Shown here: in pieces, positions 25,782 to 38,700 of the stretch | Layout: every line of letters begins with the position of its first letter | How positions within the stretch are numbered: position 1 is the first letter of the stretch | NCBI GenBank assembly: GCA_029783825.1 | Contig: JAREIK010000801.1 | Location: forward strand, 10,938,391 to 11,002,390 | Origin: Sapria himalayana | Lineage: Eukaryota > Streptophyta > Magnoliopsida > Malpighiales > Rafflesiaceae | Reading direction: 5' to 3' | DNA: 64,000 bases | Position numbers and translations under genes: made by a program | The notes under the pieces: model-generated | The model's database searches: none | Seen by the model: only the letters and a program-made list of their open reading frames with translations | Told to the model about the DNA's origin: nothing

Positions 25782-28099
25782 AACCTAACAAACTGTGATT
25801 AATTTAGGTAATAAAATATTTTGTATAATTTACAAACTATATTTGATAGCACTTCGTTAATCTCATTTGACTACATCAAATACACATCCTCTTCAATGTT
25901 GTCATTAAAAATATATTATTCATATCTAGTTAATATATCTTTCAACTATAAGATGCTACATGATAAATTTGAATCTGTATTTAGCCCATATGTGCTATTG
26001 GAGATAAATTGATCCAAGAGATACATTTAGATTTATATTCTTCTTAAGCTCATTCAAAAATAAGCCTAAATTTAAAAAGGCAACTTATTTACTCATTAAA
26101 ATTTTAATAAATTTTTGTGAAAATATGTGTAATATCATTGGGTAAACAAATATCCAGGGAAAGAACATCTCAAAGCTCTAGATGCCAACTTATCATTTCT
26201 TAGAAATTAGTAAAAAATAAAACAAATAAATCTAAAAGTTTTGAGATGCAAGCTAAAAAATTTTTCTACATGAAATATGATATAAAATAATAACTATTGA
26301 GAGATGATAGAAAATAAAATTAATTTAATGAGATTGATTGTAGTTAAAATTTAATCTCTCAAAAAAGTTTAGGAACACTTTTACCAAGTTGAAGTATATG
26401 AACTATTTCAATTAAATATTAATTTTTTTTTCTATAATCTTATTTTGTTGGGTTGTACAGATACAAGAAATCTAGTATATAATTTCATGATCCAAAAAAT
26501 AAAGATAAAATTAGTTTGACATATATTTTAATAGATTATTACTTCCTATTTTTTTAATATTTTATCAAATTTAATTTTTATAATTTGAAGAAAAATTTTA
26601 AAAATAGATAAAATATATGATACATCTCAAAAGAGATATTTTATGTATATTTTGAACAGTCATCAATAAAATTGATCATATACTAAATCATTATTTGGTT
26701 GCATCACTGCTAGGTCCTCATACATATGAATGTATAAGATCAAATTAATAACTACTCAAGCGAGATTAACGTATAGATTATTAAGTTTTGATAAACTTTT
26801 CTAACCAATGTTTCTAATATTTTGTGGTTAAAATACTTGTAAGACTAGAGTATAATAATCTTAATTTGACCACTAATGAGAGAACTAAAAATACATTAAG
26901 TAAAAGGTCTAACACACTCAAATATCTAATATAAGATCTTACCATAGAAGAGAAAACATGAAATTCATCGTGCTCAATCCCACAAAAAGTATTCCTCAAA
27001 TTTTCTAGATCTTACAAATAAATATTAGTAGAAATAAAAATAAAATTAGAGTTGAGTTAACTAAACAGAATACTTATATTAATTAAATTAACAGAATAAC
27101 CAATAACAAGCAATACAAAAAAAATAATAGACTCAAGTTGCATATTAATATATCTAATTAATTTTGAATATTAATGATTAACTAGAATAATATATTTAGA
27201 AGAGAAATAATGATGTGAATATGATACGATTTTTGATAATAAGAGTATAATCTCTTGTATCAATAATACATAAGTATATAGTAAATATATGTGAAACAAC
27301 CAATAATAATAATAATAAATAATGGATTGTTTCCTTAGAAAAAAGTTATACTTCTCTCTGATAAGTATCATGGAGTTAAACTTTGTTAAGACTCATGGAT
27401 ATCTCTGATAATCACCATAATCCTCTCAATATTAGTCTAAAACTCTTAGTCTCCTTTCTTATAACATCCAACAACTTTCTCTATTGTAACTTATCCTCCT
27501 ATAATGCATTTAATAAATTATGATTTTCTTCCATCTAACTTGTTTGCAATGGCCTCTTTGTATATTGTGCTACAAAGTAATGAATCCTCAACGTAAAAAA
27601 TCCCTAATTGAGGTTTTTTGCAAACCTAATTTTATTTTATTTTTAATCTACTAAAACCCAAATTAGGATTTCTACCAAATATTAACATAATGTGTGTGGC
27701 CATGTGTTGTCAAGCACCACTTCGGATTGTTGTTCAAAAGCTCTTATGTTGCCACTACAACTACAACCACTAATACAAGTGCCTTTGCTGCCACCACTAG
27801 TACACGTGCCTTTGCTGCCACCACTAAAGCCCCTCCGCTATCCCATCCACACGTGTTGGCTGCCAAAACTGCACACCCTCAACCATCACAGCACATGCTC
27901 CTACTACTTGAAAAAAATTGTTTCTTTGTTCTATTTGAGCTTTGATATCATGTTAAAACATGATAATACTAAATATATAAAAACAAAAATACTCTAAGAA
28001 ATTCATATATCAAATGTCCTTATATAATGGGCAAACATAATTGGGACAAACCACATATTAGGAGCTCCCATCAAAAATACAAAAAAAAGAAAACATACT

Positions 28100-29500
28100 T
28101 AAAAAAATTGAAAACAAGCACCAATATGCTCGGGCTTATTTGATAGATGACGTGCTGTATTAACTAGTAGCCGAGACAAAATTATAATTATGAAAGGAAG
28201 AGTAACAAATACAAGTATAATATTTGTATTCACAATTTTCCTAGGCTCGTTAAAAAAATGATTCTGATCAAAAAATATAATGCTCGTACTCAAAAATCTT
28301 ATTAGTCTCCAGTGAAAATACATACTCTATATGAGTACTCTGTATCAAATAAATATATATATCAAGCCCCTAAATACCAATTTGTCTAATCCAAAAACTT
28401 GATAGAGAACAAAACAAATGATTAAAAAATCTAGGAAATAAACTAAATAACTTCTCTTTATCGTATATGATCTAAAATGATAAACAATGAAAAATAACAA
28501 AAAAAAAAAAAACCATCTAATTGATAATGTAAATTGTTAATAAAATTGTATCTTCTAAAAAATATTTCGAAACATTCTTTTTCAATAACAATGTCTAAAT
28601 CATTTTAATTAGACATCTATTTTGATTTTCATCGTAATTAGATTTTTGAATCAACTAAATAACTTTTTCATATATTGTAATATGTTAGAATAAAAAATCT
28701 AATATATAATCTCATGAATCATATTGAAAGTACTCAATCAATTAGACATATAATCTAATACACTGTCACTTCTTAATTTTTTAATATTTTTATTAAATTA
28801 ATTTTTATCATTTTATAAAAAATCTAAAAAATAAAAAATATATATATAATCTATTTTGGAAGAGATATATCTATGTATGTCTCAAACAATAACAAAAAAT
28901 GATTATATACCTCAATTCCTTTCTAATCATATCTTTACTAGGTTGTTATATATCTAAGTGTATCTGATAGAATAAGTCTCTACATAAATCAGACTCATGT
29001 GAAGAATAAGAACCTCTAATAAATTTTTTGAACTTACAAGTCTCACACTCTAAGTCGAAATATACTTAATACTATGATAAAATATTTTTAATTTTGCCAC
29101 TAATTAGAGACCAAGCTAAAAATACACAATTATAGGATCCAACTAACTCAAATATCTTGAAGAAAATATTATTATCGAAAGAAGAACAAATAATCAACAA
29201 TGTTCAATCCCAAATAGAGACTTTTAAAATTTTGAAATCCTACAAATAAACTTCAATAGAAGTAAAAGTATTTTAAAAGTTATCTAAAATCATAACTCAC
29301 GGAAGATAAGTTAACAAGTTAACCAAGAATAAGCAAGAGACAGAAAAGATAACAAAGACCTAAGCTAAATAATATCATATAAAGGCTTTTGAATATTTAT
29401 AATAATAATAATAATATTTTCATAACATTAAAAAATATATAATAATTTAGATATAATTATTATAAGGAAGTATTAGCTTCTATTTTTGATAATTCAAAAG
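28100..29500 (-). mobile_element. Copia interior fragment (gag to integrase zone)
   Basis: 28370-28620 repeats the CCAATTTGTC...ATGATAAACAATG block also found at 22930, 26170 and 54950. 28730-28960 repeats the next block. The order and strand match the Copia interior at 26-27.5 kb. There is no recognisable protein motif. Confidence 0.5.
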
Positions 29501-29695
29501 TCTAAAATAAGTGTATAAGTAAAATAAATGATACATAAAAGAAAAAATGATTTGTTGCAAGGATCACCATAACAATGGTGGCTACTTCAAGTTCTGAAAG
29601 CAACTCCAATGATGATGAAAAATAGTTTGTTGAAAATTCAAGGCAACCTTCTGATAGTTTGACCCATTTGTCAAATAAGAATAATACAAACTATC

Positions 29696-30214
29696 TAGAA
29701 TTGTCAAATAGGTTGGGCGGCCCAGAAACAACCCATGAGGCAGGCCAGTTCAGCAGTGCCTAGCCTGGCACGACGAGGCACGATCCAGAACCGTGTTTCA
29801 TGCCGGGACGAACTGCCCCATAGCACGGTTCATGCCATCCTGGGCCAGCATGAGTCATGCCTCATGTCGGGCTAGTCACGACCCATGTGCCTAGCCCGGT
29901 GGCACGGTAAACCACCCTAGGTGACCGCTTGACAGGGTTTAATTTTTTACTTTTTTTAAAAAGACCCTGACTTCATGCCCGTGATAGAGCGGTCAAAGAA
30001 ATTAGATCGTCGCATCACGGGGCGGTCTAATTATTTTAAAACAATCGGCCACATAGCCGATTGTAATTCGCCGGCAACGTAAGCCGGCCACCCGTTGGGT
30101 TTTACACAATGGGTTTTTCATGCACCTTCAGCAAGGTCAGGCATGGCAATGCACTCGGCCATTCCTTGCAAAAACAGGATGTGCTGGCATGGCATGGCCC
30201 GTTTGACACCTCTA
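29696..30214. mobile_element. hAT non-autonomous element, 519 bp, 7/8 TSD
   Basis: Begins TAGAATTGTCAAATAGG and ends CCGTTTGACACCTCTA. The flanks AAACTATC (29688-29695) and AAACTATT (30215-30222) form an 8-bp duplication with one transition. The interior is GC-rich, with GCCGGCCACCCGTTGGG and a mirrored CACAATGGGTT motif. It abuts the chimeric pseudogene on its right. Confidence 0.9.
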
Positions 30215-30221
30215 AAACTAT

Positions 30222-30650
30222 TTGAGATTCAACAAAGAACCTTTCATGCAAATGATGAAATTGGTTCCATGGAAAGGATCACCTCCTGTACCAACACAAG
30301 TGGACTGTCAATGTCTGTTGTCTGAACAACAGCTTAACATGTCAAAGTTTTCGACAGTCTTTAAGAAAAGCATTCACATGAACCATATTATGCTGAGGAA
30401 TACCCTCAGTGATGCACACAACAAGACCCAACTAAGCCTCCATTTCCTCCATGATAGCAGCGTCAGAAAATGGTGGGGAAACATATATTACTGATGCATT
30501 AGCCTTTGTGTGTGCCCTTACTTCTACAAATGTGTCAAAAACAGGCAGCCCATTATGATAAGATGCACACAAGATCCAACCCACCATATGAGTGCCGTAT
30601 TCAATTGCTTTTGTCGATGCCCATTGTCCTTTGTTGATCACTCGGGTAGA
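30222..30650 (-). pseudogene. Succinyl-CoA ligase alpha subunit pseudogene (intronless)
   Basis: On the minus strand: DSTRVINKG (CoA-site start; normal NTRVICQG), AIEYGTHMVG, GLPVFDTFVE, TKANASVIYVSPPF, AAIMEEMEA, then a stop, then LGLVVCITEGIPQHNMVHVN, an internal gap, and QTTDI...STCVGTGGDPFHGTNF-like words in shifted frame. This follows the order of the mitochondrial TCA-cycle enzyme alpha subunit, with about 60 residues deleted. No introns are present, stops and frameshifts occur, and the 3' part is cut near the hAT insertion. It is therefore a captured or retroposed cDNA copy. Confidence 0.88.
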
Positions 30651-30890
30651 ATCCAACAGCAACTCTAAAATAAGATGACGGCCTGATTTGCTCTTTCTTA
30701 AATGTGTGCCAAAGTAAAAAATGATATGTACACATCAGATGGGTTCAACTGAACAGAAACAGAGAGCCCAGCAATTGTCACAATCAAATTTCCATGACTG
30801 CTCCCTTTGAAATCCGGTTGTACCACTAGTATAAAAAATTATAGCAACATTTTCAGGTTATGCTGGGTAAAATGGCTGAAGGCTACTTCG
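30640..30890 (-). pseudogene. Long-chain acyl-CoA synthetase (LACS6/7 type) pseudogene fragment
   Basis: Minus-strand words in order across several frames: LQPFYPA and PENVAIIFYTSGTTG (the P-loop-like AMP-binding motif, about 30855-30813), HGNLIVTIAGLSVSV, PSDVYISF, LAHI, ERANQAV and VAVGFY (about 30663-30647). This matches peroxisomal acyl-CoA synthetases, which activate fatty acids for beta-oxidation. At least three frameshifts and two stops make it dead. No intron separates the segments. It joins directly to the succinyl-CoA ligase copy at about 30648, in the same orientation. Confidence 0.85.
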
Positions 30891-31840
30891 GAAGAAGAGA
30901 AACAAATTGGTGTCAGCTTTTGAAGGGAAAGAGCTCGACAGAATAAGGCATCACAAAGCCATAAACATTCAAATATCTCTCTTTATTTTCTATCTTTGTG
31001 TTTTGAATTTTATTTATTTTTGTTGAACAATGGATACAATAAATTCTAATGTTAATTTGAATTTAAATATGGGCTAATAATATTTATGTTAGAATTGATG
31101 TCAACTTTAAGTTGTGTAAAATTTTACAGTTAGTATTTTAGTAAACTTCACTTGTTCATTCAATTGTATTTATTATTTAATTTTTTAATTTGTTTTGCTA
31201 ATATTAGTAAAATACAATATAAATATTAATTCTGGAAAGATTAAGATTAGTGAATCAAAATTAGATTATACTTGTTCAATATTCTTAATTCTAAAAATGT
31301 TAAGATTAAGCATCTTTAATTACTTCACTTGTAAATTAACATGCATTTTTTTAAAAAAATTTAATTGTACTTTAACATGTATCAAAATTTAATTGTTCAA
31401 TATTTTACTAATCAAAATTAGATTAGTAAAATACTTCACTTGAACATTAATATGGATTATTTTTACTAGATTAGCATATGAATATGTTTAAACTAAATGA
31501 AGAATTTTGAAAATATATTATATTTAAAAAAATTATATGTTAAAAATAAAGTCTAATTTACTATAAACTATTTGATAACATAATAGAAAAGCAACATAAA
31601 ATAATTCAATAATTCTTACAAAATGTATTATATATTTGGTACTTTCATAATACTATGATGTATTAATAGTTATTTTTGTTAATTCAGAGATTTTCTTTTT
31701 TTTCATACCTTGATTTTATATCTTTAGCTTTAGTTACTAAAATTAAGCATCTTTAATTACTTAAATGAATCTAGTTATTTTTTGTATTTATTTTCGCACA
31801 ATCAAACTATATGAAGATAATGCACAACTTACTTCTGTAT
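30891..31840. other. AT-rich stretch without recognisable content
   Basis: Only AT-rich DNA with short repeats of AATTGTTCAAT and ATTAGTAAAAT words. No gene or element boundary was seen. Confidence 0.45.
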
Positions 31841-31850
31841 TGAATATTGA

Positions 31851-33776
31851 TCACGTACAATGACATGAACTTTTTGCATTCTGCATCAGTGTTAGAAACA
31901 ACCAACAGTAGTCATATCTGGTGTAGGCATATGAGAAGACAATATTTACTTCTTGATAAAAAGTAACAACCAACCAATAAAATGAGCCTATAATTACGGT
32001 TTCAAAAATCACTTTTACTTTGATAGAGTCATTCAAAAAGGATTTATTCTTGAAGAACACTACATTGCCACTCGTAATGATCATTATAGTCTCTGATAAA
32101 TAATATTTATATCCCTTTTGAGTGTTAGAATATTCAAGAAATAAACATTCAATGACACATGCAGTCATCTTCTCCTTGTCAAGAAAAAGATCCTCAATAA
32201 AATAAAATACACCCAAAAACTTTGGATAAAAGATAAGTCTTTGAAAAATGAGCTTCTATGGGATACAACCAAATATAAGAGAATAGGTTCTATTGATTAA
32301 GAAGTTTGCAGTTAAGACTGTTTCTCACAAAAAATACATTGCCAAACTCATATGAACTAATAGTATCCAAATAATGTCACCAAATATCAGTTCTACCTCT
32401 TATTGATTCTATTATGTGCAGGATTACAAAACATAAAAAATTTGATGAATTATATTAGTAATGGATAACCTAATCAAAATGCAACATGCATCACACTCAA
32501 AAAAATAAATACCCCTCGGTGTATGATAAAATATCCATAATTTGAATAATGATGGATGACCAAGTTTAGAATGAACAAGCAAATGATTTAACAATCTGAA
32601 ATATTTATCATGAGATCATACCGTATGAGAGAAGACATATAATTCATTCTGCTCAATCCCAAAGAAAATATTTCTCAAAATCTTCAAGAACAACAAACAA
32701 ACATTAGAACAAGAAAAAATAAAATCATAATATAATTATCTAAAAAAATATCTCATTGAAAGAAGATTAATAGAATAATTAGAAATAAATAAAATATACA
32801 AAACAAATAAAAAAGCAAAATAAATATTATCATACTCAATAGTTTTAAAAAGATTATAATTGAATATTACAATATTCAATAAAAAATATAATGTAATAAA
32901 AAAGTAATGATCACCTATAGTATGTATATTGACTCCTAAGTCAATAATCCAAGAGAATGAGGTGGATGAAGAAGACGTGAGAGTTAATATTTGGAGGTCG
33001 GGAAAAGCCTATTGCTGCCCTACTGAAGAGGAATCCCAGATAACCCTTTTTAGAAGGGCTTATAGTGATATGACTCTTAAAAGAATTTTGTATGATTGTG
33101 ATAGTTAAGCTCTCTCTCTCTCTCTCTCTCAATATTGTGTAGTACTATCGACATTCTCTCAAGAGATAATTATCAAAACTTTTATGTGGCATATCAATTC
33201 TTCCTACAATATGTGCATTGAATGAAAAATCTCCTGGGTCTTCATAATGAAGCCACACCACAACTACTAATAGTCAAATTACAAAATTTAATCCTCAAAA
33301 AAAAAAATAGGAGTTCTACCCTAAAATTGAAAATAAAGTTCCATAAAAAATTTTGGAAAAAATTGCACAATTAGGAAGCTAAATTTTGTGGTTTCCAAAA
33401 ATTATCACCCCAAAAAATTAGGGTTTTGGGAGAATACTAGCAAAAAATGTTGTTGCTATGAATACACCAGCTTCAGCCTGAAGAAATTAGGGTATCAAGA
33501 CCAAAAAATAACATAAGCCTGGAACCACCTCCTACAAAAGCATCGACACCTATTGCACACAATGGATGTGTGATGACATGCATCTCTCCCTAGGGTTTTG
33601 TACACTTACATACCTTATGGTTTGTTCCCCATCATATTTTGGTTCTGAAACTGTGTCAAATATTATATCAAAAAAAAAACAAAGAAATCAATACTTTATA
33701 TAAATATATACAAGGTGAGACCCTTATATATTAAGTCAATCAGATTGAACACCCCAAAGGTTTGGTGCTCTCATCT
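31851..33776 (-). mobile_element. Short-LTR Copia element, 5' part with 123-bp LTR
   Basis: The LTR is 33776-33654 (starts GATGAGAGC on the minus strand). A decayed primer site CAGTTTCAGAACC precedes the leader, which contains a TCACACATCCATTGTGTGCAA-like version of the family motif at 33555-33573. At 32216-31851 a 121-codon open stretch includes VIECLFLEYSNTQKGYKYYL and GNVVFFKNKSFL, the C-terminal part of Copia integrase (CVFLGYSxTQKGYxCYxP...VFFE). The region between them is decayed gag and integrase. Confidence 0.78.
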
Positions 33777-34340
33777 ATAATGCAAACATAAAAGAAATAC
33801 AAAATAAAAATTAATAATCTTTTGGAACAAGAATTGAAACTAAAAAAACCTCGCAAAATAAGAAAAAATTATGATATAAAAGGCCTTATACATTAATACC
33901 TAAAAACATTCCAGGAAAGAGCTAGCTATGATGAGAACCAAAGCACACTGTATGTTATTTATTTTTACTTTTTTTAAATAATATATTATGATTTTTTAAA
34001 TAATTACATTATTTTCATACAATCACCAAATTATTAATATATTTCATACAATTGAAAGTTGAGCTTCGGAAAAATATTCTACTCTAAATTTATAAAAGTT
34101 AACGATGAATGTCACAGACCTCACATTTAATTCATCGAGTATTAAAAAAAATTAAAAAATGTTAAAAAATAAATGTGAAAATAATCCAATATATAATAAT
34201 TCAAAATACTTATACTTAAATTCTAAATTTTCAAAATCCAAACCAATAGAAAAATATATTATATTATCAATAATTAAAATATTTGGTAAAAATATAAATC
34301 AAATATAACTTAGAATTGAGAAAATTAACCAATACAAAAT
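33777..34340. other. AT-rich stretch without recognisable content
   Basis: No supported feature. Confidence 0.4.
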
Positions 34341-34529
34341 ATAATTAATCTCATAAAAAATACAAAAATAAATAAAAAATACAAAAATAAATAAAAAAAT
34401 AAATACTATATATATACATATATATATATATATAAACAAAAAAACAAAAAAAATAATAATAAAAATAAAAAAAATAAAAAAAATAAAAAATAAATAAAAA
34501 ATAAATAAAAAATAAATAAAAAATAAAAA

Positions 34530-34562
<33 letters not shown>

Positions 34563-34572
34563 AATAAATAAC
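34341..34572. repeat. Low-complexity A/T array (AAATA-type and TAA runs)
   Basis: Tandem AATAAAAAATAAATAAAAA words, a (TA)n stretch at about 34410-34432 and an (AAT)n stretch at about 34530-34555. The hydrophobic Phe/Tyr/Ile translations on the minus strand are artefacts of this composition. Confidence 0.9.
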
Positions 34573-34676
34573 CTCATAAAAATATAGAAATATAGAATTG
34601 GGTAAGTAACAAAATTTCATAAAAATATTAATGATAGAAACTAATTTTTTTAAAAAAATTTAAATGATAGTCTAAA

Positions 34677-35457
34677 AAACATGGACACAGACACAGATAC
34701 GGAAATACGACACAGCAGGATACTGAAACACGGCAAAATCTAAAAAACTAGGATACGGATACGACTAGGATATGGCATGATAAAAAAAAATAAAATTAAA
34801 AAAAAATTATTTTCTTTATATATATTAGGTATTTTATAAAATAAAATATTTTATTTTATAAAATTAATATATTTTTTTATTTTATAAAATAAAAATATTT
34901 AATTTTATTTTATATGATAATAATTTGAATTATCTTATTTTATAAAATAATATTTTATAATTATCTTATATTATATAAAAATATATTTTTTTTATTTTAT
35001 AAAATAAAAATATTTTATTTTATTTTATAAAAATCACGCCCCCTCAGAATCGTGCCTTGCCTCCCCACAGAATCGTGCCCGCCCCCTGCCTCCCCACAAA
35101 TCATGCCCACCCCCTACCTCCCCACAAATCGCGCTCGCCCCCAGCCTCCCCACAGATCACACCCACCCCCTACCTCCCCACAAATCATGCCTGCACCCTA
35201 TCCCCCACAGAATCAACCATTTGACGTCATGGGCGACATCGACCACTCGACGTCGTCAGACGACAGCCACTCGGCGTTGTCGGCATGGATACGGTAATCA
35301 ACGCATCCGTCTGATACGCCACGTGATATATCGGATACAGATTGATAAATGATACGTCATGTGACATATAGGACACATATCCGTGCAGTGTCCGTACCGT
35401 GTCCACGTGTTCGACACGTGGACACGGCTATAAGGGACCGTATCCGTGCTTCCTTAA
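34677..35457. mobile_element. Inverted-repeat element with a GC-rich minisatellite core
   Basis: The left end reads AACATGGACACAGACACAG with GATACGG words. The right end, reversed, reads GGAAGCACGGATACGG with GTGTCC/CACGTG words, so the ends are imperfect inverted repeats. The core 35035-35215 holds about six tandem copies of a C-rich unit of roughly 29 bp (cctccccacaaatcatgccc and variants). A TATTTTATAAAATA palindrome field fills 34810-35020. No transposase. Superfamily unassigned. The flanks share a diverged direct repeat (see findings). Confidence 0.6.
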
Positions 35458-35697
35458 GAATAGTATTGGGTAAGTGACAAAAAAGAAAAAGAAAATATAA
35501 TCTCATAAAAATTTAGAAACTAATTTTATTTTAAGATGAAATACAAATATTTTATTTATATGAATTTTAGATTAGTGGGTTTAAATTGCCCCATGTCCTA
35601 ATTGTAAACTAAAATTTCAATTATAATCCAAATTAAGCATAACCCACATTCAAAAAAAAATTGAAAAGCAATAAAAAAGTAAAAGAACAAGAGATAC

Positions 35698-35780
35698 CGA
35701 GCATCATGTGCACTAAGAGAAAAAGATCTATTTGAACATGTTAAAACGAATTGGGCTGACAATCCAACAGGAAGTTTTAT
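35698..35780 (-). CDS. AIR9: AIR9 exon f (83 nt)
   Basis: Acceptor tttctcttgcag and donor GCTCG/gtatct. It encodes IKLPVGLSAQFVLTCSNRSF then SLSAHDA plus two bases of Arg. AIR9 normally continues with a short tail of about 25 residues after this Arg. No such exon was recognised to the left. Confidence 0.85.
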
Positions 35781-38700
35781 CTGCAAGAGAAACCAAATTC
35801 CAATTAGTATAATTAGTGGCCAAGTCCTTTATCTCAGCGATCTAATACAATTTAACACCAGTAATAATCATTTTTTAATGTTTTGGTTGATACTATCCTA
35901 TGTTTTCCTCCTAACATTTTCACTCATTTTCCCTAATTAGGTATTACTGTAAAACAATACAAATAATCAAATGTGATAGCAGCATTTTTTAACAAATCAA
36001 CATTAGCAGATTCATCTTAGAACTAAAATCAAAATAAGAGATCAATTATATAAAATAAAGGTAATTTAAGATTTCCAGCCAACCTAAGCAAAACTCAGCC
36101 ACCTTATGTTATAGGTTTGGAACGACCCAATCTAGGTGCTTGAAGTTGGGGCAAATCTGGCCCAGTGACTAGGTGCATGCAAAATTCTATCCGCCTAAAT
36201 TGACATTGCACGGGCATGGTTGATCAGGCCAAATTGACAATTGAACTGAGCATGTTTCAGCTCGGCTGGGTTGGATGTCATTTTAAACCCAATCAGAATT
36301 CTACATCAGCATTTTCCATCCAGCACACTACCGTTACATTTTTTATAATTTTATTAATGTGAAAACTTACTAGTTCAACCCAATTAAAATTAATGTGAAA
36401 AAACAAAAGAAAATTCAATTACTATATACACATAACATCATACTGACATAGTTAACAACTGGAAAATTAAATTGTGACAACTCACAAATTACGTGCTTCC
36501 ACCAACAGCATAAAATAATGTAAAATAAAATAAAATAAAAATTACTATAATACTTCCGTTCAGTCCAATACGTATAAATCCACAACATTGATTTTGAAAG
36601 AAAGGAAGGTGATTGACGATATTTCAAGACCTTTATGAAATTTTTAATTAGCTACTTTATTATTTAAATATATGTTATAGCAATGATCTCACTATAGATG
36701 TTCTCCTCAAAGAAGAAACTATTCACCTGTGTGTGCTTTGTTCACTCGTTAAATATTAAATTTGATATTATGTGCATCATTGATTGACCATCACAATAAA
36801 GAGCAGTAAGAGAATAAAATAAATATTTAAGCTCATGAAGTAGATGATGCATCCAAATAACTCACAAGTATTTGTAATCATCAATCTAAATTATAAAAAT
36901 ACATTAGATTTCAAAATAATTATACGCCTCATACTTTTAAGTAGAGGTGTCAAACGGGACGTGCTGGACTGCCCGGCTCATTTTTAGCCGACCCAACCGT
37001 GCTTTCGTGTCGTGCCAAGTATGGCACAGTTACTGTACCGTGTCGTGCCTGGCCCGACACTATTCTGTGGAGGTCAGCCTGGCACGGGCCTGTGGCACGA
37101 ATCCGCCGGGTTCGGCCGGGTTCGGCCAGGTCGGACCGAACCCTTAATTTAAAAAAAATTATGATTTCAGTGCGTGCCGTAATGCCGCCGCACCACGTAA
37201 CCGTGCGTCGTCGCACCGCCGTGCAGCCGAACCCCTAATTTAAAAAAAATTAAAGTTTCAACATGCGTCATCCCATCTTCGCGCCGCCGCACAACCAAAC
37301 CCCTAATTTTAAAAAAATTAGAGTTTTAGCGCGCGCAGTCGCCCTGCCACACCACCAAAACCCTAATTTAAAGAAAAAATTAAGATTTCTCAGCTCGTGC
37401 CAAGGTACCATGCTAACGGGTCATAGTACCATGCCGGGCCGGGCACGGCACAAGGCCCGGTTGGCCTCGGCACAGCACGGCACGGTTGTTGCCATGGAAA
37501 GACATGGCCGAATAGTGTCGTGCCTTGTGTCGTGCCGGCCCGGCCTGACCCGGCCCGATTAACACCTCTACTTTCAAGAGACAAGATTACTTCAAAAAAA
37601 AAAACCTCATCAAAGACCTCCTCACGATGCATGTCGTGACCTAACTTGATTCTAAGCACTCAATCAACTGCATGTGTCCATAATCCAAAAAAAGATGTCA
37701 AACTCAAAAAATTTTTTTATATATCTCAGTATACAAAGAGTTGTGTAAAGATGAAATAGACAAAAAAAAATCATAAATAACTAATTATATTGAGTGCATT
37801 AACTATATTTAGCCTGGTCATAATTAAATAGATAATTTTCTCTATAATTCTCATATGAATAGTAAATTTAATTGTAAAATTCACATTAAAAATAAAATCA
37901 TTATCTATATCGATAAGAATTTTTGGTGCAGTACAACTCAAAATATTAACCTTAACAATAATATTCAGTAATTTCTCTTCCATACAACTCATTTTTTATA
38001 ATTCAAACAAAATAATATTTTATGAATATGAGGAGCAAATCAAGTTTTCAATTTTATGTGCTCCAAACATAAATATTTTATGTTTTAGAATCTATTTAAA
38101 AAAAATTTAAGAAGAGGTATCAAAATATAAATATTTTTATTCTGGAACCCAAAATATAATTTTCCCTAATTCTATTATCTCAAACCATGAATATATATAA
38201 TACAAAAAACACTTAAAGCGCACAAAATCATTAACTACCATCAAAAGGGTTTTTACTATAGGAAAAATAATCATAATAGAGGGTTTTATTATAGTAAACT
38301 TTCTCTAAACTAATATTGTATACACTAATATTCTCTCCAAGTCTAAACTAATATTTAAATGCAGTCTCATCATGGTCCTCATACTTAATCTACTAATTCT
38401 CCATAATTTGATATTCAATATTTTTTTCTAGTTCCAAAAATTTATAAACTAATACAACATATATATGACACCATAAAAGAGATGCAAAAAATTGAAAAAA
38501 AAAAACTCAACATACAAAATTCAAGAAAAAAATAATCAATGCTCTTCTACACCTAATACTTCACACTGAGAGCATTCACAATGTTCTTGATCTTCCAAAC
38601 GATGGTAACGAATGGAATGCTTGAATAATCTTGATGCATCCATAACATCTCTAGCATCTCAACCATCTTGTAGGCTTCGGTAGTAGTTTCTATGGGGAGC

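Larger units (their letters stand above)
24500..28073 (-). mobile_element. Short-LTR Copia element with 123-bp 5' LTR
   Basis: The 5' LTR is 28073-27951 (TGATGGGAGC...GTTTTAACA on the minus strand). The primer site is 27950-27939 (TGATATCAAAGC). The leader, 27930-27590, has two copies of a unit of about 28 bp. RT is at 25415-25215, and a mutated active site, YEDDIL, is at about 24948-24931. The interior is rearranged: a Gypsy integrase piece lies at 25781-25548. No reading frame is intact. Confidence 0.75.

Noticed and set aside
33905..33960. Candidate last AIR9 exon (ALVLII... after acatacag)
   Set aside because: The phase needed after exon f does not give the ALVL reading, and only a few residues match.
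34299..34620. Very hydrophobic Phe/Ile/Tyr frames resembling membrane proteins
   Set aside because: They are translations of A/T low-complexity DNA.
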